Assembly: GCF_029689945.1 (NCBI RefSeq)
Contig: NZ_CP121451.1
Coordinates: 5,146,001-5,210,000, forward strand
Length of the DNA: 64,000 nt
Direction: 5' to 3'
From: Paenibacillus amylolyticus
Lineage (GTDB): Bacteria > Bacillota > Bacilli > Paenibacillales > Paenibacillaceae
The translations under genes were made by a program, and so were the position numbers. The first letter of the stretch is position 1; every line of letters begins with the position of its first letter. This document shows positions 1-10,098 of this stretch, piece after piece. Below the pieces are notes generated by a model. That model had not been told where the DNA came from and made no database searches. It saw only the letters and a list, made by a program, of their open reading frames with translations.

Positions 1-1130
1 CTGTTCCCATGCATACTGCTCCAGATATTTTTCAATCATTCGTTTCTTGTAAATGTTAAGCTTCTTGACGCCCTTATAGTCGTAATACATCGTATTCATC
101 AATGGTTCGAAGCTGATATGGCGAACGATTTCAGATCGACCCTCCATGGATGTGGCATTCATATCTTCGCTGTGAAGCGTCAACAGGAACACTTTCACCA
201 TCTCTTGCAGCGAAAATCCTGCATGGCTGACTCCACGTACCATAATGTACGATGAGCCAGCGGAGTCAGCGCCTGTTCTACATCCAGTTCCGTTTGGAGC
301 TTGGCGTAAGCCGTATCCATTGCTTCTCCCTGTCGAATAGATGAACTTCTCAAGCGGGATAACCGTTCCTTCACGCTCCAGTCTTCATGATCCGGTCCGG
401 CGATAATCCAGCTTACAATTCGCTGTACTTCAGCCTGCACCTGATTCCATAACGCTGGATCAACGCCAGCAATAATACACTCATTTAATGCCAACAGTAT
501 GGTGTGCAGTTCGTCTGAAGTAAGCCATCCTTTGACAATCAAAGCATGAAGCGGAGCATTCTCGGCAAATGGAATCTCGCCGCGTATGTATTGACCAATA
601 AGTCCATGCGTAGCAATTAACGTACGTATAATTTCATGCCGTGGTGTGTGTGAAGTCAGCGCAGCATGCTCGCTTAGATCTGTACTCTTGCTACGGGCGC
701 CACTCGGAGTTCCGGGTTGATTGATACTTGTGTCCTTGATCTTACCGATGTCGTTATCCAGGTGCTCTTGCCCTGCATATAGATCATATAACTGAGCAGA
801 CCCCACATTGTGCACAAACAGGTTAATGCCCTGCTTTTGCCATACCCGCCGCTGTTCCCGTGAGCCGGCCTTCGCCGTCTCTGACCAGATTAATACGTCT
901 TCCAGAACTTCTCGCACCCAAAAAGAAACCTGAAGCTTCTCCAGCACGTGCAGTGTACGCTCGGTGTAATCGAGCACCGGATTCTTGCCCTCAAGTTCGG
1001 CAATGGAATGAATGCGTTCGAGGTTAATGTGGGGTTGCTCCGCTGCTGCCAGCAGTTGCAGCCATTGCTGCCCCATTTCCGGCGAGTTGCCTGACTTGTA
1101 TGATTGTATGGCCTTTAATGAATGCAGCAT
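1..1130 (-). CDS. Hypothetical protein, partial at window start, frameshifted
   Basis: I do not recognise this family. The start at 1130 follows a good AGAGGGG ribosome binding site. The reading frame runs about 290 residues and then hits a stop at 195, but another frame takes over near 250-258 and stays open to base 1, with coding-like sequence (SSYIMVRGVSHAG, then VKVFLLTLHSEDMN). One base seems to be missing, so the real protein has at least about 375 residues and continues beyond the window. No signal peptide or membrane segment is obvious. The middle carries a helical stretch with HGLIGQYIRGE. Function is unknown. Confidence 0.6.
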
Positions 1131-1185
1131 GAATAGTTCCCCTCTCGTTCTTTACCTACTATATAATCATTAGATTCGTCTATAG

Positions 1186-1405
1186 AAGTTGAACTAATCA
1201 TTAACACGATTACGGAGAGGACAGAAAGAACCTGAAAAAGCGAAGCTAAAAGCTTTCTGCAAGAAAGCTGCATCGGAAGCATATGCTTCGCCTTTATCCC
1301 CGGATTTTCCCCTTCGGAAAAGGGAATCGAAAAATCTGGGGATAACAGCGATTGGAAGGTTGTTCTGTCATCGGAGTAGCTAGTGTAAATAATCTTAAAG
1401 TCAAC
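1186..1405. repeat. MITE-like interspersed repeat, copy A (inverted)
   Basis: Outer inverted ends (TTGAACTAATCATTAACAC near 1189; complement of it near 1384-1404) enclose nested palindromes: GGACAGAAAGAACC/GGTTGTTCTGTC, ATCCCCGGATTTT/AAAATCTGGGGAT and an AGCTTTCTGCAAGAAAGCT hairpin. It is the reverse complement of the copies at 22396, 27671, 50311 and 54573. It fills the gap between the APH gene stop and the upstream gene start. Confidence 0.8.
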
Positions 1406-1407
1406 TT

Positions 1408-2220
1408 TTATAACAGACGAAGTCGTTCCTGAACCAACTTGAGCAGCTGTTCCACCTCATAAGCTGGCAAATCCTCGTCAAGACGTGCAGCAGCAACCGG
1501 CATGATCCAGGATTCAATGGCTTCACGTGTAATCCCGGAAAGATGCATATAATGCTGGATGTAATAGTCGACCAGCGATTCACGAGCCGCCTCAAAACCC
1601 ATCCGTACAGCAGGGTCAGCATCTTCCGGCAATGTGCTGCTCATTAATATTACCCAGCTTCGAGCTACATCACCCGCGGGATCACCCGCCATGCCAGTCA
1701 TCCAATCGATGACCCAGTACTGATCGCCAGCTTCACTGAGCATAACATTATCGGGGTGAAAATCGCCATGACAGATTTGCTGTTGATCAGGCAAAGTTGT
1801 TAAATAAGAAAGGACTCGCGCTTGATCGCCCTCTGACAACAATCGAACATTGTGAATAGCTCTAGATAGAATCTGCTTCTGTGAGGGGAGTGTTCCTTCA
1901 TCATCTCGCTCACAATGAAGCCTGTAATGGCAGTCAGCCATTTTATAAGCCAGCTGTTCCAATAACTCAGGTTGCTGAATGATAAGGGATAACAGGGTAT
2001 TTCCCTGGAGTCGTTCAAAAACAATGCCTGCACGCGACGAAGCATGGTCTATCAGGGATACTGCTTGTGGGACGGGGAGTCCTTTTTGGAATGCCAACTC
2101 ACTTATTCTAAATTCATTCTGTACTGCTTCGTGTGGAAAATCCGTTCGATATAACTTCATAATGTGCTCGTTCGAATACGCAAAGATTTCTGCAGTTCTT
2201 CCCTGACCAATTCGCTCCAT
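1408..2220 (-). CDS. Aminoglycoside phosphotransferase (APH) family kinase
   Basis: The protein of about 270 residues has the APH/choline-kinase fold signature: an N-terminal lobe (GRTAEIFAYSNEHIMKLYR), the catalytic Brenner motif CHGDFHPDNVML near residue 170, and the magnesium-binding VIDWMTG about 20 residues later. It probably phosphorylates a small-molecule hydroxyl; the substrate cannot be read from sequence and true drug resistance is not implied. I chose the ATG at 2220 because AGGGCGG lies at good spacing, although the frame is open to 2295 inside the GNAT gene. It is the last gene of the AraC-RidA-GNAT-APH operon, 13 bases after the GNAT stop. Confidence 0.8.
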   Translation of the reverse strand: MERIGQGRTAEIFAYSNEHIMKLYRTDFPHEAVQNEFRISELAFQKGLPVPQAVSLIDHASSRAGIVFERLQGNTLLSLIIQQPELLEQLAYKMADCHYRLHCERDDEGTLPSQKQILSRAIHNVRLLSEGDQARVLSYLTTLPDQQQICHGDFHPDNVMLSEAGDQYWVIDWMTGMAGDPAGDVARSWVILMSSTLPEDADPAVRMGFEAARESLVDYYIQHYMHLSGITREAIESWIMPVAAARLDEDLPAYEVEQLLKLVQERLRLL

Positions 2221-2233
2221 ATCCATCCGCCCT

Positions 2234-2823
2234 TTACTCAAACTCAATTCCTCTGACTTTAGAGAACACCATGGAATCGACCAGCGTACCTGCACTGTTC
2301 CGCCGCAGCTTGCGCAGTATCCCTTCCAGCGTATACCCCGCTCTTTCAGCTACTCTCGCACTTCGCACATTCCGTGCATCACAGCGGATCTCAAGCCGAT
2401 TTGCTTCCAGATGCGTAATGGCGAATTGCTCAATGCCTTTTACCGCTTCCGTCATCAAACCTTCACCAGACCGCGATGTCCGAATCCAGTAACCGATCTC
2501 AAAGCAGCGTGCATTCCAGTCAATGCGATGTAACCCGCTGCTGCCGACGAATTCATCCGTATGTATATCACGCAAATGCAACATCAGATCGGTACGTTCC
2601 AGATATTTCAGTCTGGCCCTGCGAACCATCACTTCAGACTCTTCCAATGAAGGGATCTTCTCGGCAAAAGGTAACCACAATCGCAGCTGCTCCGCACTCT
2701 CACGGACCGCTTCATTGACTGCCGCACCGTCCCCCATTGGGGAGCACGAATCGTGAGGCGTTCTGTGTGGAAGCTCTCGGGAATCGTTAGCATAATCGGA
2801 TGAAATGAAGACGAATCTGTCAT
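2234..2823 (-). CDS. GNAT-family N-acetyltransferase (RimJ/RimL type), frameshifted
   Basis: The merged protein (about 196 residues) starts at 2823 behind a GAGGAG site and reads ERLTIRAPQWG, then continues in the next frame as DGAAVNEAVRES. The break falls in a run of five C at 2731-2735 (minus-strand G run); one extra base restores one frame. The rest is a typical RimJ/RimL-like acetyltransferase: GYWIRTSRSGEGLMTEA around the acetyl-CoA loop and NVRSARVAERAGYTLEG at the C-terminal end. It likely acetylates a protein N-terminus or small amine. It lies 8 bases after ridA, in the same operon. Confidence 0.82.
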
Positions 2824-2831
2824 GGTTAGAT

Positions 2832-3278
2832 CTACTCCTCTACTTGAAATATGGAATCAATGATCAGCGGTAAATTATCCCTCACAGATGCGGCACCGAA
2901 CACCGAACGAGCGTGTACCCCCTGATTCCCGAATACCTCCATCATCAGATCCGAGAATCCATTCAGCACTTTATGATGCTCCTGATACGAAGCGGACGCA
3001 TTAATGAAGCCCTGCACTTTAACGACTCTCTTCACCCGATCCAGTGATCCCAGCACGTCTCGAACAACAGCGAGCACTTCCAGTCCGGCATTCCGGGCAA
3101 AATCATATCCCTGCTCTGTTGTGAAGTCTGATCCCAGTTTGCCACGTTCCGAGGTATCAGGTCCTTTCCCGGATACATACATGATTCCATTAACAATAAC
3201 GGCATTGGCATATTTTGCTGCAGGGGCACTGGCCTGTGGCAAGGTAATTCCCAGTTCATTCAATCTCGCTTCAATCAT
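2832..3278 (-). CDS. RidA/YjgF/UK114 family protein
   Basis: The 148-residue length and the layout (VIVNGIMYVSGKGPDT near the N-terminus, LGSLDRVKRVVKVQGFINA in the middle, GVHARSVFGAASVRDNLPLIID at the end) match the YjgF/RidA superfamily. RidA proteins hydrolyse reactive enamine/imine intermediates from PLP enzymes; this longer form with ARSVFGAASV is a RidA relative and its substrate is not known. GGGAGCGAG precedes the ATG. It is 17 bases downstream of the araC-type gene and 8 upstream of the GNAT gene, so it is cotranscribed. Confidence 0.88.
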   Translation of the reverse strand: MIEARLNELGITLPQASAPAAKYANAVIVNGIMYVSGKGPDTSERGKLGSDFTTEQGYDFARNAGLEVLAVVRDVLGSLDRVKRVVKVQGFINASASYQEHHKVLNGFSDLMMEVFGNQGVHARSVFGAASVRDNLPLIIDSIFQVEE

Positions 3279-3295
3279 CGTATACTCGCTCCCTC

Positions 3296-4177
3296 TTATA
3301 AGGTTCTCACGGAACCCGATTCCTTGTATTCCTGCCTGTAAACTCTTGGTGATACTTGAACGGTTCGCTTAAACATCTTGCCAAAATGAGAGAAGTTACT
3401 GAAGCCGGCTAGCCAGGCGATGTCCGTAATGGATGCCTCACTTTCCCGCAGCAAACGCTGTGCTTCCTTCACCCGTAACAGATTCAGATAATCACTGAAG
3501 GTAAACCCCGTCGTCTGTTTGAACAATCGACTGAGATAATGCGGACTAATGCGAAACATGCCCGCCACCTCCGGTAGTGTCAGTGGCTTCTGATAGTTCT
3601 CATTGAGATAGCGAACAACGGCCTGTGTCTTGGGATGAAGTACCGGCTCACGATCATCGGAACATAACCTGCCCAGATGCTGATTACGATAGGCATAAAC
3701 CAACAATTCGATAGCCCGGTGACGCAGTAACAGATGGCTTCCAGGTTGGGGACGAAGCATCTCATCGACCATTTCGCCCACCATCCGCTCCATGATCTCT
3801 GCGACCTGTGAAGGAAACCTTACAATGGGGATCTCCCAACAGAAGGGTTCCTTCAAGGCTTCAACTAACTCCGTTGAAATAGCCATCGCTGCAAAAAGCT
3901 CAGGCTTCAGATACAGCACCATCCGCTCATGGTCGGGCATGCCGCTCTCCAATGTTTTATGAACTGTATTACGGTCAACAAACACCAGGTCACCAGCCTT
4001 TACCCTGTAGGTCCGATCCTTGATGAAATAGATACGCTCGCCAGACAACAGGTAATATAACTCATAATGATCATGCAGGTGGTCATCCGTCATCGAGAAG
4101 TATCCAATGCGACGATCATATTCGATGTGCAGTAAATCCGTGGGATCATGAAAATCTGCACTGAAAGGTTCTGTCAT
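3296..4177 (-). CDS. AraC-family transcriptional regulator
   Basis: About 293 residues. The N-terminal half is a cupin-like sensor domain (DHYELYYLLSGERIYFI, then YRVKAGDLVFVDRNTVH). The C-terminal 100 residues form a double helix-turn-helix (LTLPEVAGMFRISPHYLSRLF; ITDIAWLAGFSNFSHFGKMFK). I chose ATG 4177 because AAAGGAGA lies 9 bases upstream; the frame also has an ATG at 4198. It is divergent from the Gfo/Idh oxidoreductase and heads the RidA-GNAT-APH operon, so it probably controls both directions in response to a sugar or inositol-like compound. That role is inference. Confidence 0.9.
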   Translation of the reverse strand: MTEPFSADFHDPTDLLHIEYDRRIGYFSMTDDHLHDHYELYYLLSGERIYFIKDRTYRVKAGDLVFVDRNTVHKTLESGMPDHERMVLYLKPELFAAMAISTELVEALKEPFCWEIPIVRFPSQVAEIMERMVGEMVDEMLRPQPGSHLLLRHRAIELLVYAYRNQHLGRLCSDDREPVLHPKTQAVVRYLNENYQKPLTLPEVAGMFRISPHYLSRLFKQTTGFTFSDYLNLLRVKEAQRLLRESEASITDIAWLAGFSNFSHFGKMFKRTVQVSPRVYRQEYKESGSVRTL

Positions 4178-4222
4178 GTCGGCCTCTCTCCTTTCCATAA
4201 ATTATAGCAAAATATGCGGCAT

Positions 4223-4237
4223 TTGAAAGCGGTTACG
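4223..4237 (+). promoter_or_regulatory. Candidate CcpA cre site
   Basis: TTGAAAGCGGTTACG matches the cre consensus WTGNAANCGNWNNCW at 14 of 15 positions. It lies between the divergent araC-type gene and the oxidoreductase gene, 68 bases before the latter's start, where catabolite control by CcpA would be expected. Sequence match only. Confidence 0.55.
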
Positions 4238-4304
4238 CATAAAACGCGGCGAAAGAAGTACTCCCTTGTTATAGTCTAGAGCTATATTCAAGGAGGCGAT
4301 AGAC

Positions 4305-5597
4305 ATGAGCAATAACAAGAAACGTTATGTGTTAGTCGGAACCGGCGGCCGCGCCGAATTTTTTTATGGTGCGTTGACCCGGGATTACAGGGATACATCC
4401 GAGCTGGTCGGCTTTTGTGATATAAATCAAGTCCGCATGAATTACGCGAATCAATTGCTGAAGGAAAAGTACGATTATCCCGAGGTACCCACCTATCCTG
4501 CGGATCAGTTTGATCAGATGATTGAGAACGAGAAGCCTGACTATGTCATCGTAACCAGCGTTGACCGTACCCATCACAAGTACATTATTCGTGCGATGGA
4601 ACTGGGTTGTGACGTCGTTACCGAGAAACCGATGACAATCGATGAGGAGAAATGTCAGGAGATTCTGGATGCCGTCAAACGGACTGGGCAGAACGTCAGA
4701 GTCACTTTTAACTACCGTTATGCACCGCACCATACGAAGATTCGGGAACTTATTCTGGATGATACCATCGGGAAAGTCACTTCCGTTCACTTTGAATGGC
4801 TGCTGAATACCCGCCACGGTGCGGATTATTTCCGTCGCTGGCACCGGGACAAGCGCAATAGCGGCGGACTGCTTGTACACAAATCCACCCATCACTTCGA
4901 CTTGGTGAATTTCTGGATTGGCTCGCAACCGGAGACCGTGTTTGCATTCGGTGATCTGATGTATTACGGCAGAGAAAACGCAGAAGAACGCGGTGTAACG
5001 CAGTTCTACACTCGGGCAACAGGCAATCCGATTGCGAAGGAAGATCCGTTTGCACTGCACTTGGATTCGGATGCTCATATGAAGTCCATGTATCTGGATG
5101 CCGAATCAGAAGATGGTTATCAGCGGGATCAGAGTGTATTTGGGGATGGCATCAATATTGAGGATACGATGGGCGTTCTTGTGAAGTATCGGAACAAAGC
5201 GATTCTGACCTACTCCCTCGTTGCCTATCAGCCATGGGAAGGTTACCGCATTGCCATTAATGGTACCAAAGGCCGGATTGAGATGAACATTGTGGAACAA
5301 TCCTATGTCAATTCATTGGGTGATAAAAGTAAGGAAGGTGCATTGATCGGTAAAACGTTGCGTGTCCTTCCGATGTTCGGTGCGCCATATGAGGTTGAGG
5401 TGGAAGAGAAAGCAGGTGGACACGGCGGTGGTGACCCGGTGCTACTGAATGATTTGTTTGGAGAGCCTGTAGAAGATCCGTTCCATCGCGCAGCTAATCA
5501 CGTGGACGGTGCAAGATCCATTCTGACGGGTATTGCAGCCAATCGCGCCATCGCCACGGGCTTGCCTGTGAACGTCAACAATCTGGTTCGTTTCTAA
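4305..5597 (+). CDS. Gfo/Idh/MocA family NAD(P)-dependent oxidoreductase
   Basis: The 430-residue protein has an N-terminal Rossmann fold (VLVGTGGRAEFFYGAL, GxGGR type) and the family motif VVTEKPMTID near residue 110, followed by a C-terminal alpha/beta domain with the HHTKIRELI and HKSTHHFDLVNFWIG segments. These enzymes oxidise or reduce sugars, inositols or their derivatives with NAD(P). CAAGGAGG lies 8 bases before the ATG. It is transcribed alone, divergent from an AraC regulator and followed by a terminator. The substrate is unknown. Confidence 0.9.
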   Translation: MSNNKKRYVLVGTGGRAEFFYGALTRDYRDTSELVGFCDINQVRMNYANQLLKEKYDYPEVPTYPADQFDQMIENEKPDYVIVTSVDRTHHKYIIRAMELGCDVVTEKPMTIDEEKCQEILDAVKRTGQNVRVTFNYRYAPHHTKIRELILDDTIGKVTSVHFEWLLNTRHGADYFRRWHRDKRNSGGLLVHKSTHHFDLVNFWIGSQPETVFAFGDLMYYGRENAEERGVTQFYTRATGNPIAKEDPFALHLDSDAHMKSMYLDAESEDGYQRDQSVFGDGINIEDTMGVLVKYRNKAILTYSLVAYQPWEGYRIAINGTKGRIEMNIVEQSYVNSLGDKSKEGALIGKTLRVLPMFGAPYEVEVEEKAGGHGGGDPVLLNDLFGEPVEDPFHRAANHVDGARSILTGIAANRAIATGLPVNVNNLVRF

Positions 5598-5634
5598 GTC
5601 TCCCAGGTCCGCACTATATTATTAATTTCATTAG

Positions 5635-5664
5635 AAGGCTGCGCATATCACGCAGTCTTTTTTA
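5635..5664 (+). terminator. Rho-independent terminator after the oxidoreductase
   Basis: AAGGCTGCG and CGCAGTC pair across a CATATCA loop, followed by a run of six T. It separates the oxidoreductase gene from the histidine kinase operon. Confidence 0.75.
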
Positions 5665-5716
5665 TATTTTTATACTTACTCTGCACGCAAGTTGACCCGG
5701 TAGAAGGAGGAAATCC

Positions 5717-7532
5717 ATGTTCTTCTCTTTAAAAAACCGCCTGATTGCCTTTATCGTTGTCCTGTTTGTCCTCGCTTTTGGTACACTCTCCTACCTGCTC
5801 TTCAAGGAATGTCGCACGGTCATTCGCTCTTATATCGAATCCTCTGCTCTTGAGAAAATGGAGGAATACGGTTCATACGTAGACATGGTGCAGATGCAGA
5901 TCTATGATGTCGCCTCACTTGTTTTCAACAGTGATATGGGCAAGAACTGGGATAACGCGATCGGTGATCCTAACCTTCCGGAAGGAGAAAGATGCTGGCC
6001 AACCTCGCGATGAGCCGTTTTCTCACGCAGGCAACCAACAGTTACACCAGTATCTCGGATGTATCCATCTATCGACGGAATGGACTGCGAATTGGCAGCG
6101 AGAATCAGGTAGCGTACGATCCTGCCTTTGTACAAGAATCCTGGTACACGAATTTCTATTCGTTGGGGAACGCTGGTTACCTGCACACACCGATCAGCAT
6201 GAACGTGTCAGAGACCATGGCAATCCGGTGGTCAGTCTGCTGATGCCTATTGGCACCTTTCATCATGCTACAGCGCAGAATGTCATGAAGGTGAATGTCA
6301 GTGAATCCTATTTTCTGGAACCGCTCCGGCGTATACATCTGGCGGAGAATAGCACTATTTTTCTACTGGGCGAGCAAGGAAATCCTATACTCTCACAGCG
6401 GGTAGACACGTTGGGTGCTGTAGCTACCGCAGAGATTGATCGGTTTCGAAACAGCCCGCTCAAATCCGGTGTGGAATACATCACCAATCAGGAAGGACAG
6501 CGAGACATTCTTGTATTCAAGAAACTGGGCCGTACCGGCTGGATGTTAGCGGGACTGGCACCCGAAAAGGAAATGTACCTCTCTCTTCATAAGCTCCAAA
6601 GCACGATCGTGGTGGTGACGATTGTACTGATTCTGGTCTCCCTTCTGGCTGCTGCATGGCTATCCCACGGCGTAACCAAACCTTTGACCAGACTGGTGCT
6701 GGCGATGAGACAGGTTCAACGAGGTGCTTTTGACCAAGCGGATTCACTTCTGCCTCCAGATAAAAATGTAAAGAGTGAAATCAGTTATGTCATCTTTACC
6801 TTCCGCTATATGATCAGTCAATTGCGGCAGCATATACAGAATGAATTTGAGTTGAAGCTGCTCCGCCAGCAAGCAGAGTATAAAGCACTTCTTATACAGA
6901 TTAATCCTCATTTTATGTTTAATACCCTGGAACTCGTGAGCAGTCTTGCCATTCAGCGTAGAACGGATGATACGGTTCAGGTCATTGAGGATTTGGGTAA
7001 AATGATGCGCTTTTCCATTAACACCAATGACGATCTTGTTCCCCTAACGGAAGAGCTGGATTATGTGCAGCGTTATATCTCTATTTTGCAGACCCGTTTC
7101 GGTCATAAGCTCGACATCTCGATAACAAAGGAAGGCACACTGAACGCCTTGGTCATCATCAAGTTTATTCTTCAGCCACTCATTGAAAATGCAGTGAAAT
7201 ACAGCTTCCAGCATCAGACAACAGCTCAGGTCCAGATAGGGATCAACCGACTAAATGATCGTCTGCATATCCGCGTTTCCGACAACGGACCGGGTATTCC
7301 AACAGAGATAATCCATAAAATGCATCACCCTGTTGCTTCCCCCTCATTGGAATCCATATTGCTTAATGAAGGCTGGCATATTGGACTTGGCAATGTGATT
7401 GCTCGTTGCCGCCTGCATTATGGTGCCTTGTTCACGGTTCATATGATGAACGATGAGAGCAGTGGGGCATGTATAGAACTGATTTTACCCGTACAGGAGG
7501 AATATGATGTACAACGTATTAATCGCAGATGA
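5717..7532 (+). CDS. YesM-type sensor histidine kinase, frameshifted twice
   Basis: The merged protein of about 605 residues has two membrane segments (residues about 9-29, and STIVVVTIVLILVSLLAAAWLS before the HAMP domain) flanking an extracellular sensor. The His_kinase domain holds INPHFMFNTLE with the phospho-accepting His, and the ATPase domain holds ENAVKYSF and DNGPGIP. One base appears missing in AAA at 5988-5990 and another near 6186-6192; after correction the sensor reads EGEKMLANLAMSRF and then DQHERVRDHGNPVVSLL. It is the first gene of the sugar operon and overlaps the response regulator start by about 26 bases. It should sense an extracellular saccharide. Confidence 0.87.
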
Positions 7533-9062
7533 CGAGATTGAAGTTCGCGAAGGGTTGAAATTGAAAGTCGATTGGCATGGCATGGGCTTTGTCATAACAG
7601 GAGAAGCCGCTAACGGAATCGAAGCGGATGAACTTTTACAATCTGAACATTTTGACTTGCTGATTACCGATATGAATATGCCTGTTATGGATGGCGTCCG
7701 ATTATTGGATGTCTGCCGCAGTTATAATCCTTCCATTCAGATTGTTATTATCACCGGTTATGAAGATTTTCAATATGCCAGAGCAGGTGTCCGTAGCCAG
7801 GTGATGGATTATTTACTGAAACCTGTAACCCGGGATGAACTAAAAGCCACTTTAGGCAAAATCAAAGCGGATCTGGATGAACAACGTAAATTGCGAGGCG
7901 ATTCCGAATTGCTGCAATGGCGACTCTCTCAGTATTACCGGGAAATGAAAGAACGTTTCCTTCTTGATCTCGTCAAAGGCAATCGCCTACCACCTTCCTC
8001 AATGCCAGAACGGCTGAGACTGTTCCATCTCGAATCATGGCAGGATCAGAAGGTCTGTTTCATCACCGCGAGTATACGTCAATCGGACAAGCAGGATCTT
8101 CAAGAAGATCGCTCACACGAGCAGATGCATCTTCCTTTCGAGATGGTATGTTATGAAATCGCTCAGTCAGATTCAGACAATGTCCAGGTATTTCATGATT
8201 CGGCACACGCAGGGATCATGCATTTCATGACACCAGACGGTGTACAACATGAATTCATCCAGCAGCTCGTGGAACTTACGGCATCCGTTTTTTCCATGAA
8301 TATTAGGGTTGGGATTGGACGATCTGTATCTGGACTTGAGCACTGGAAAGAAGGTTATATCCATTCCCTTCTGGCTTGGAATTCAGCTGAACGGGCTGTT
8401 AGCGGGCTGAACCCTCAGGCAGGAACAGACTATAGTCCATTACTGCCTGAAGAAACGACACGCACGCTGCATCGATGCCTCATTCGTGGAGAGCTGGACT
8501 CCTTCCGCAGCATCATCCACAAGGAGATTTACGAGGCATTCCAGCTCTCTCCCTCCCGAATGACACGAAGTATTTTTCAAATTTCACTGTTGATGGATTA
8601 TCCTATGGCTCCGGAATGGATACTTTGGCTTAAGACGCCAGATCAAGCAGAACGCTTATTAATGCAATGGGCTCAAGACTTCCTGGGTCGACAAATTCCT
8701 TCGGAAAATGGGAATGGGACGGTTATAGAGTTAGCCAAGCGATATATCGAAGAGAACTACATGCAGGAGCTCACGCTGACGTTACTCGCTGAACGATTCA
8801 ACTATTACCCTACCTATTTCTCCGAATTGTTTAAGGAAGGGGCAGGTACCTCTTTCGTTCAATATGTGACAGGCGTTCGGATGAATCATGCCTTGCAACT
8901 GCTGAGGGATACCCAATTAACGGTATGGGATATTACTGAACTGACAGGTTTCAGTTCGCCAAGTTATTTCAGTTCGAAATTCAAAAGAATGTTCAACATG
9001 AGTCCTTCAGACTATCGGTTGCAACATTCCGAAAAATCGATAACCATGATCCGAAGAAATAA
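7507..9062 (+). CDS. YesN-type response regulator with AraC DNA-binding domain
   Basis: The receiver domain (residues 1-125) holds the acidic pair in VLIADDE, the phospho-acceptor Asp in LLITDMNMPVMDG and the LKP motif (DYLLKPVTRDEL). The C-terminal 100 residues are an AraC-type double helix-turn-helix (LTLLAERFNYYPTYFSELFK; ITELTGFSSPSYFSSKFKRMF). AGGAGG lies 6 bases before ATG 7507. As written the frame runs on to 9381 through the permease start; one A added to the run at 9032-9036 gives EKIDNHDPKK and a stop at 9060-9062, which I take as the true end. Partner of the upstream kinase. Confidence 0.85.
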
Positions 9063-9178
9063 GATTCAAGCTTCTCCCCTTCCCCGGTATGATGTGGTTA
9101 CCAAGAGAACGCCGCATGTTGTAAGCGGATTCACAATGGGTAACCATGAATTTTATCCATGCAGAAGGGAGGCACATG

Positions 9179-10093
9179 ATGAAAAAACAGACCAAGCCCT
9201 TATACGGTCAGCAGAATACCGCAGCCTACTTGTTTCTTCTGCCTTGGCTGATCGGGCTCTTCAGTCTGACACTGGGACCGATGATTGCGTCCCTATACTT
9301 ATCCATGACCAAATTCAATCTGCTGTCATCACCGACTTGGACTGGACTTCGCAACTATGTTCACATCTTTACCGAGGATGATACCTTTCGCAGGTCCCTG
9401 GGGCTGACATTTTATTATGTCTTTTTATCCGTTCCCCTAAGACTTGCCTTTGCTCTATTGGTGGCAATGGCGCTGAACAAAGGAATTCGAGCCCTTGGCA
9501 TCTACCGTACCGTATATTACATCCCTTCCCTATTGGGCGGTAGCGTCGCGATCGCAATCGTCTGGCGTCAACTTTTTGAGGGAAACGGACTGGTCAACCA
9601 GTTTCTAAGCTGGTTTGGTATCTCGGGTCCATCCTGGATTGCGCATCCGGATTATGTGGTTTATACCATCATCACGCTATCCGTATGGCAATTCGGGTCT
9701 GCCATGGTCATCTTTCTTGCGGGTCTGAAACAGATCCCGGCAGATTTGTATGAAGCTTCCGATGTCGATGGAGCGGGAAAGATACGTCAATTTTTCGGAA
9801 TCACACTGCCCATGCTCTCCCCCGTTATCTTTTTTAACCTGATCATGAGCATGATCAATTCATTCCAGGCGTTTACACCCGCTTACGTGATCGGAGATGG
9901 CCGCGGGGGTCCACTCGACGCAACAATGTTCTATACCTTGTACTTGTATCTCAAAGGTTTCTCGTTCTTTGATATGGGTTATGCTTCGGCTCTGGCTTGG
10001 ATCATGTTGGTCATTATCGGAGTATTCACCGCAATCGTCTTTGTTACATCCCGATTTTGGGTGTTCTACGGGGATAATCAGGAGGGGAGGTAA
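9179..10093 (+). CDS. CUT1 sugar ABC transporter permease (LplB/UgpA type)
   Basis: This is a six-helix permease of about 304 residues, opening with YLFLLPWLIGLFSLTLGPMI. The cytoplasmic EAA loop reads LYEASDVDGAGKIRQFFGITLPML, the site that docks the ATPase. AGGGAGG lies 6 bases upstream of ATG 9179 (an ATG three bases earlier is possible). Its stop overlaps the start region of the next permease. With the following permease and lipoprotein it forms an importer for an oligosaccharide; the ATPase is not in the window, as is common for CUT1 systems sharing MsmX. Confidence 0.9.
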   Translation: MKKQTKPLYGQQNTAAYLFLLPWLIGLFSLTLGPMIASLYLSMTKFNLLSSPTWTGLRNYVHIFTEDDTFRRSLGLTFYYVFLSVPLRLAFALLVAMALNKGIRALGIYRTVYYIPSLLGGSVAIAIVWRQLFEGNGLVNQFLSWFGISGPSWIAHPDYVVYTIITLSVWQFGSAMVIFLAGLKQIPADLYEASDVDGAGKIRQFFGITLPMLSPVIFFNLIMSMINSFQAFTPAYVIGDGRGGPLDATMFYTLYLYLKGFSFFDMGYASALAWIMLVIIGVFTAIVFVTSRFWVFYGDNQEGR

Positions 10094-10098
10094 TGCAT

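Noticed and set aside
4332..5078. 248-residue open frame antisense to the oxidoreductase
   Set aside because: No ribosome binding site or family features; the sense strand encodes a clear Gfo/Idh protein.
5717..7532. Programmed ribosomal frameshifting in the split genes
   Set aside because: Shifts occur in many unrelated genes and lie at varied homopolymers without a shared slippery site or stimulatory structure.
9063..9381. Extra 106-residue tail on the response regulator overlapping the permease gene
   Set aside because: The tail has no family features and overlaps the strongly coding permease N-terminus; one missing A at 9032-9036 explains the lost stop.
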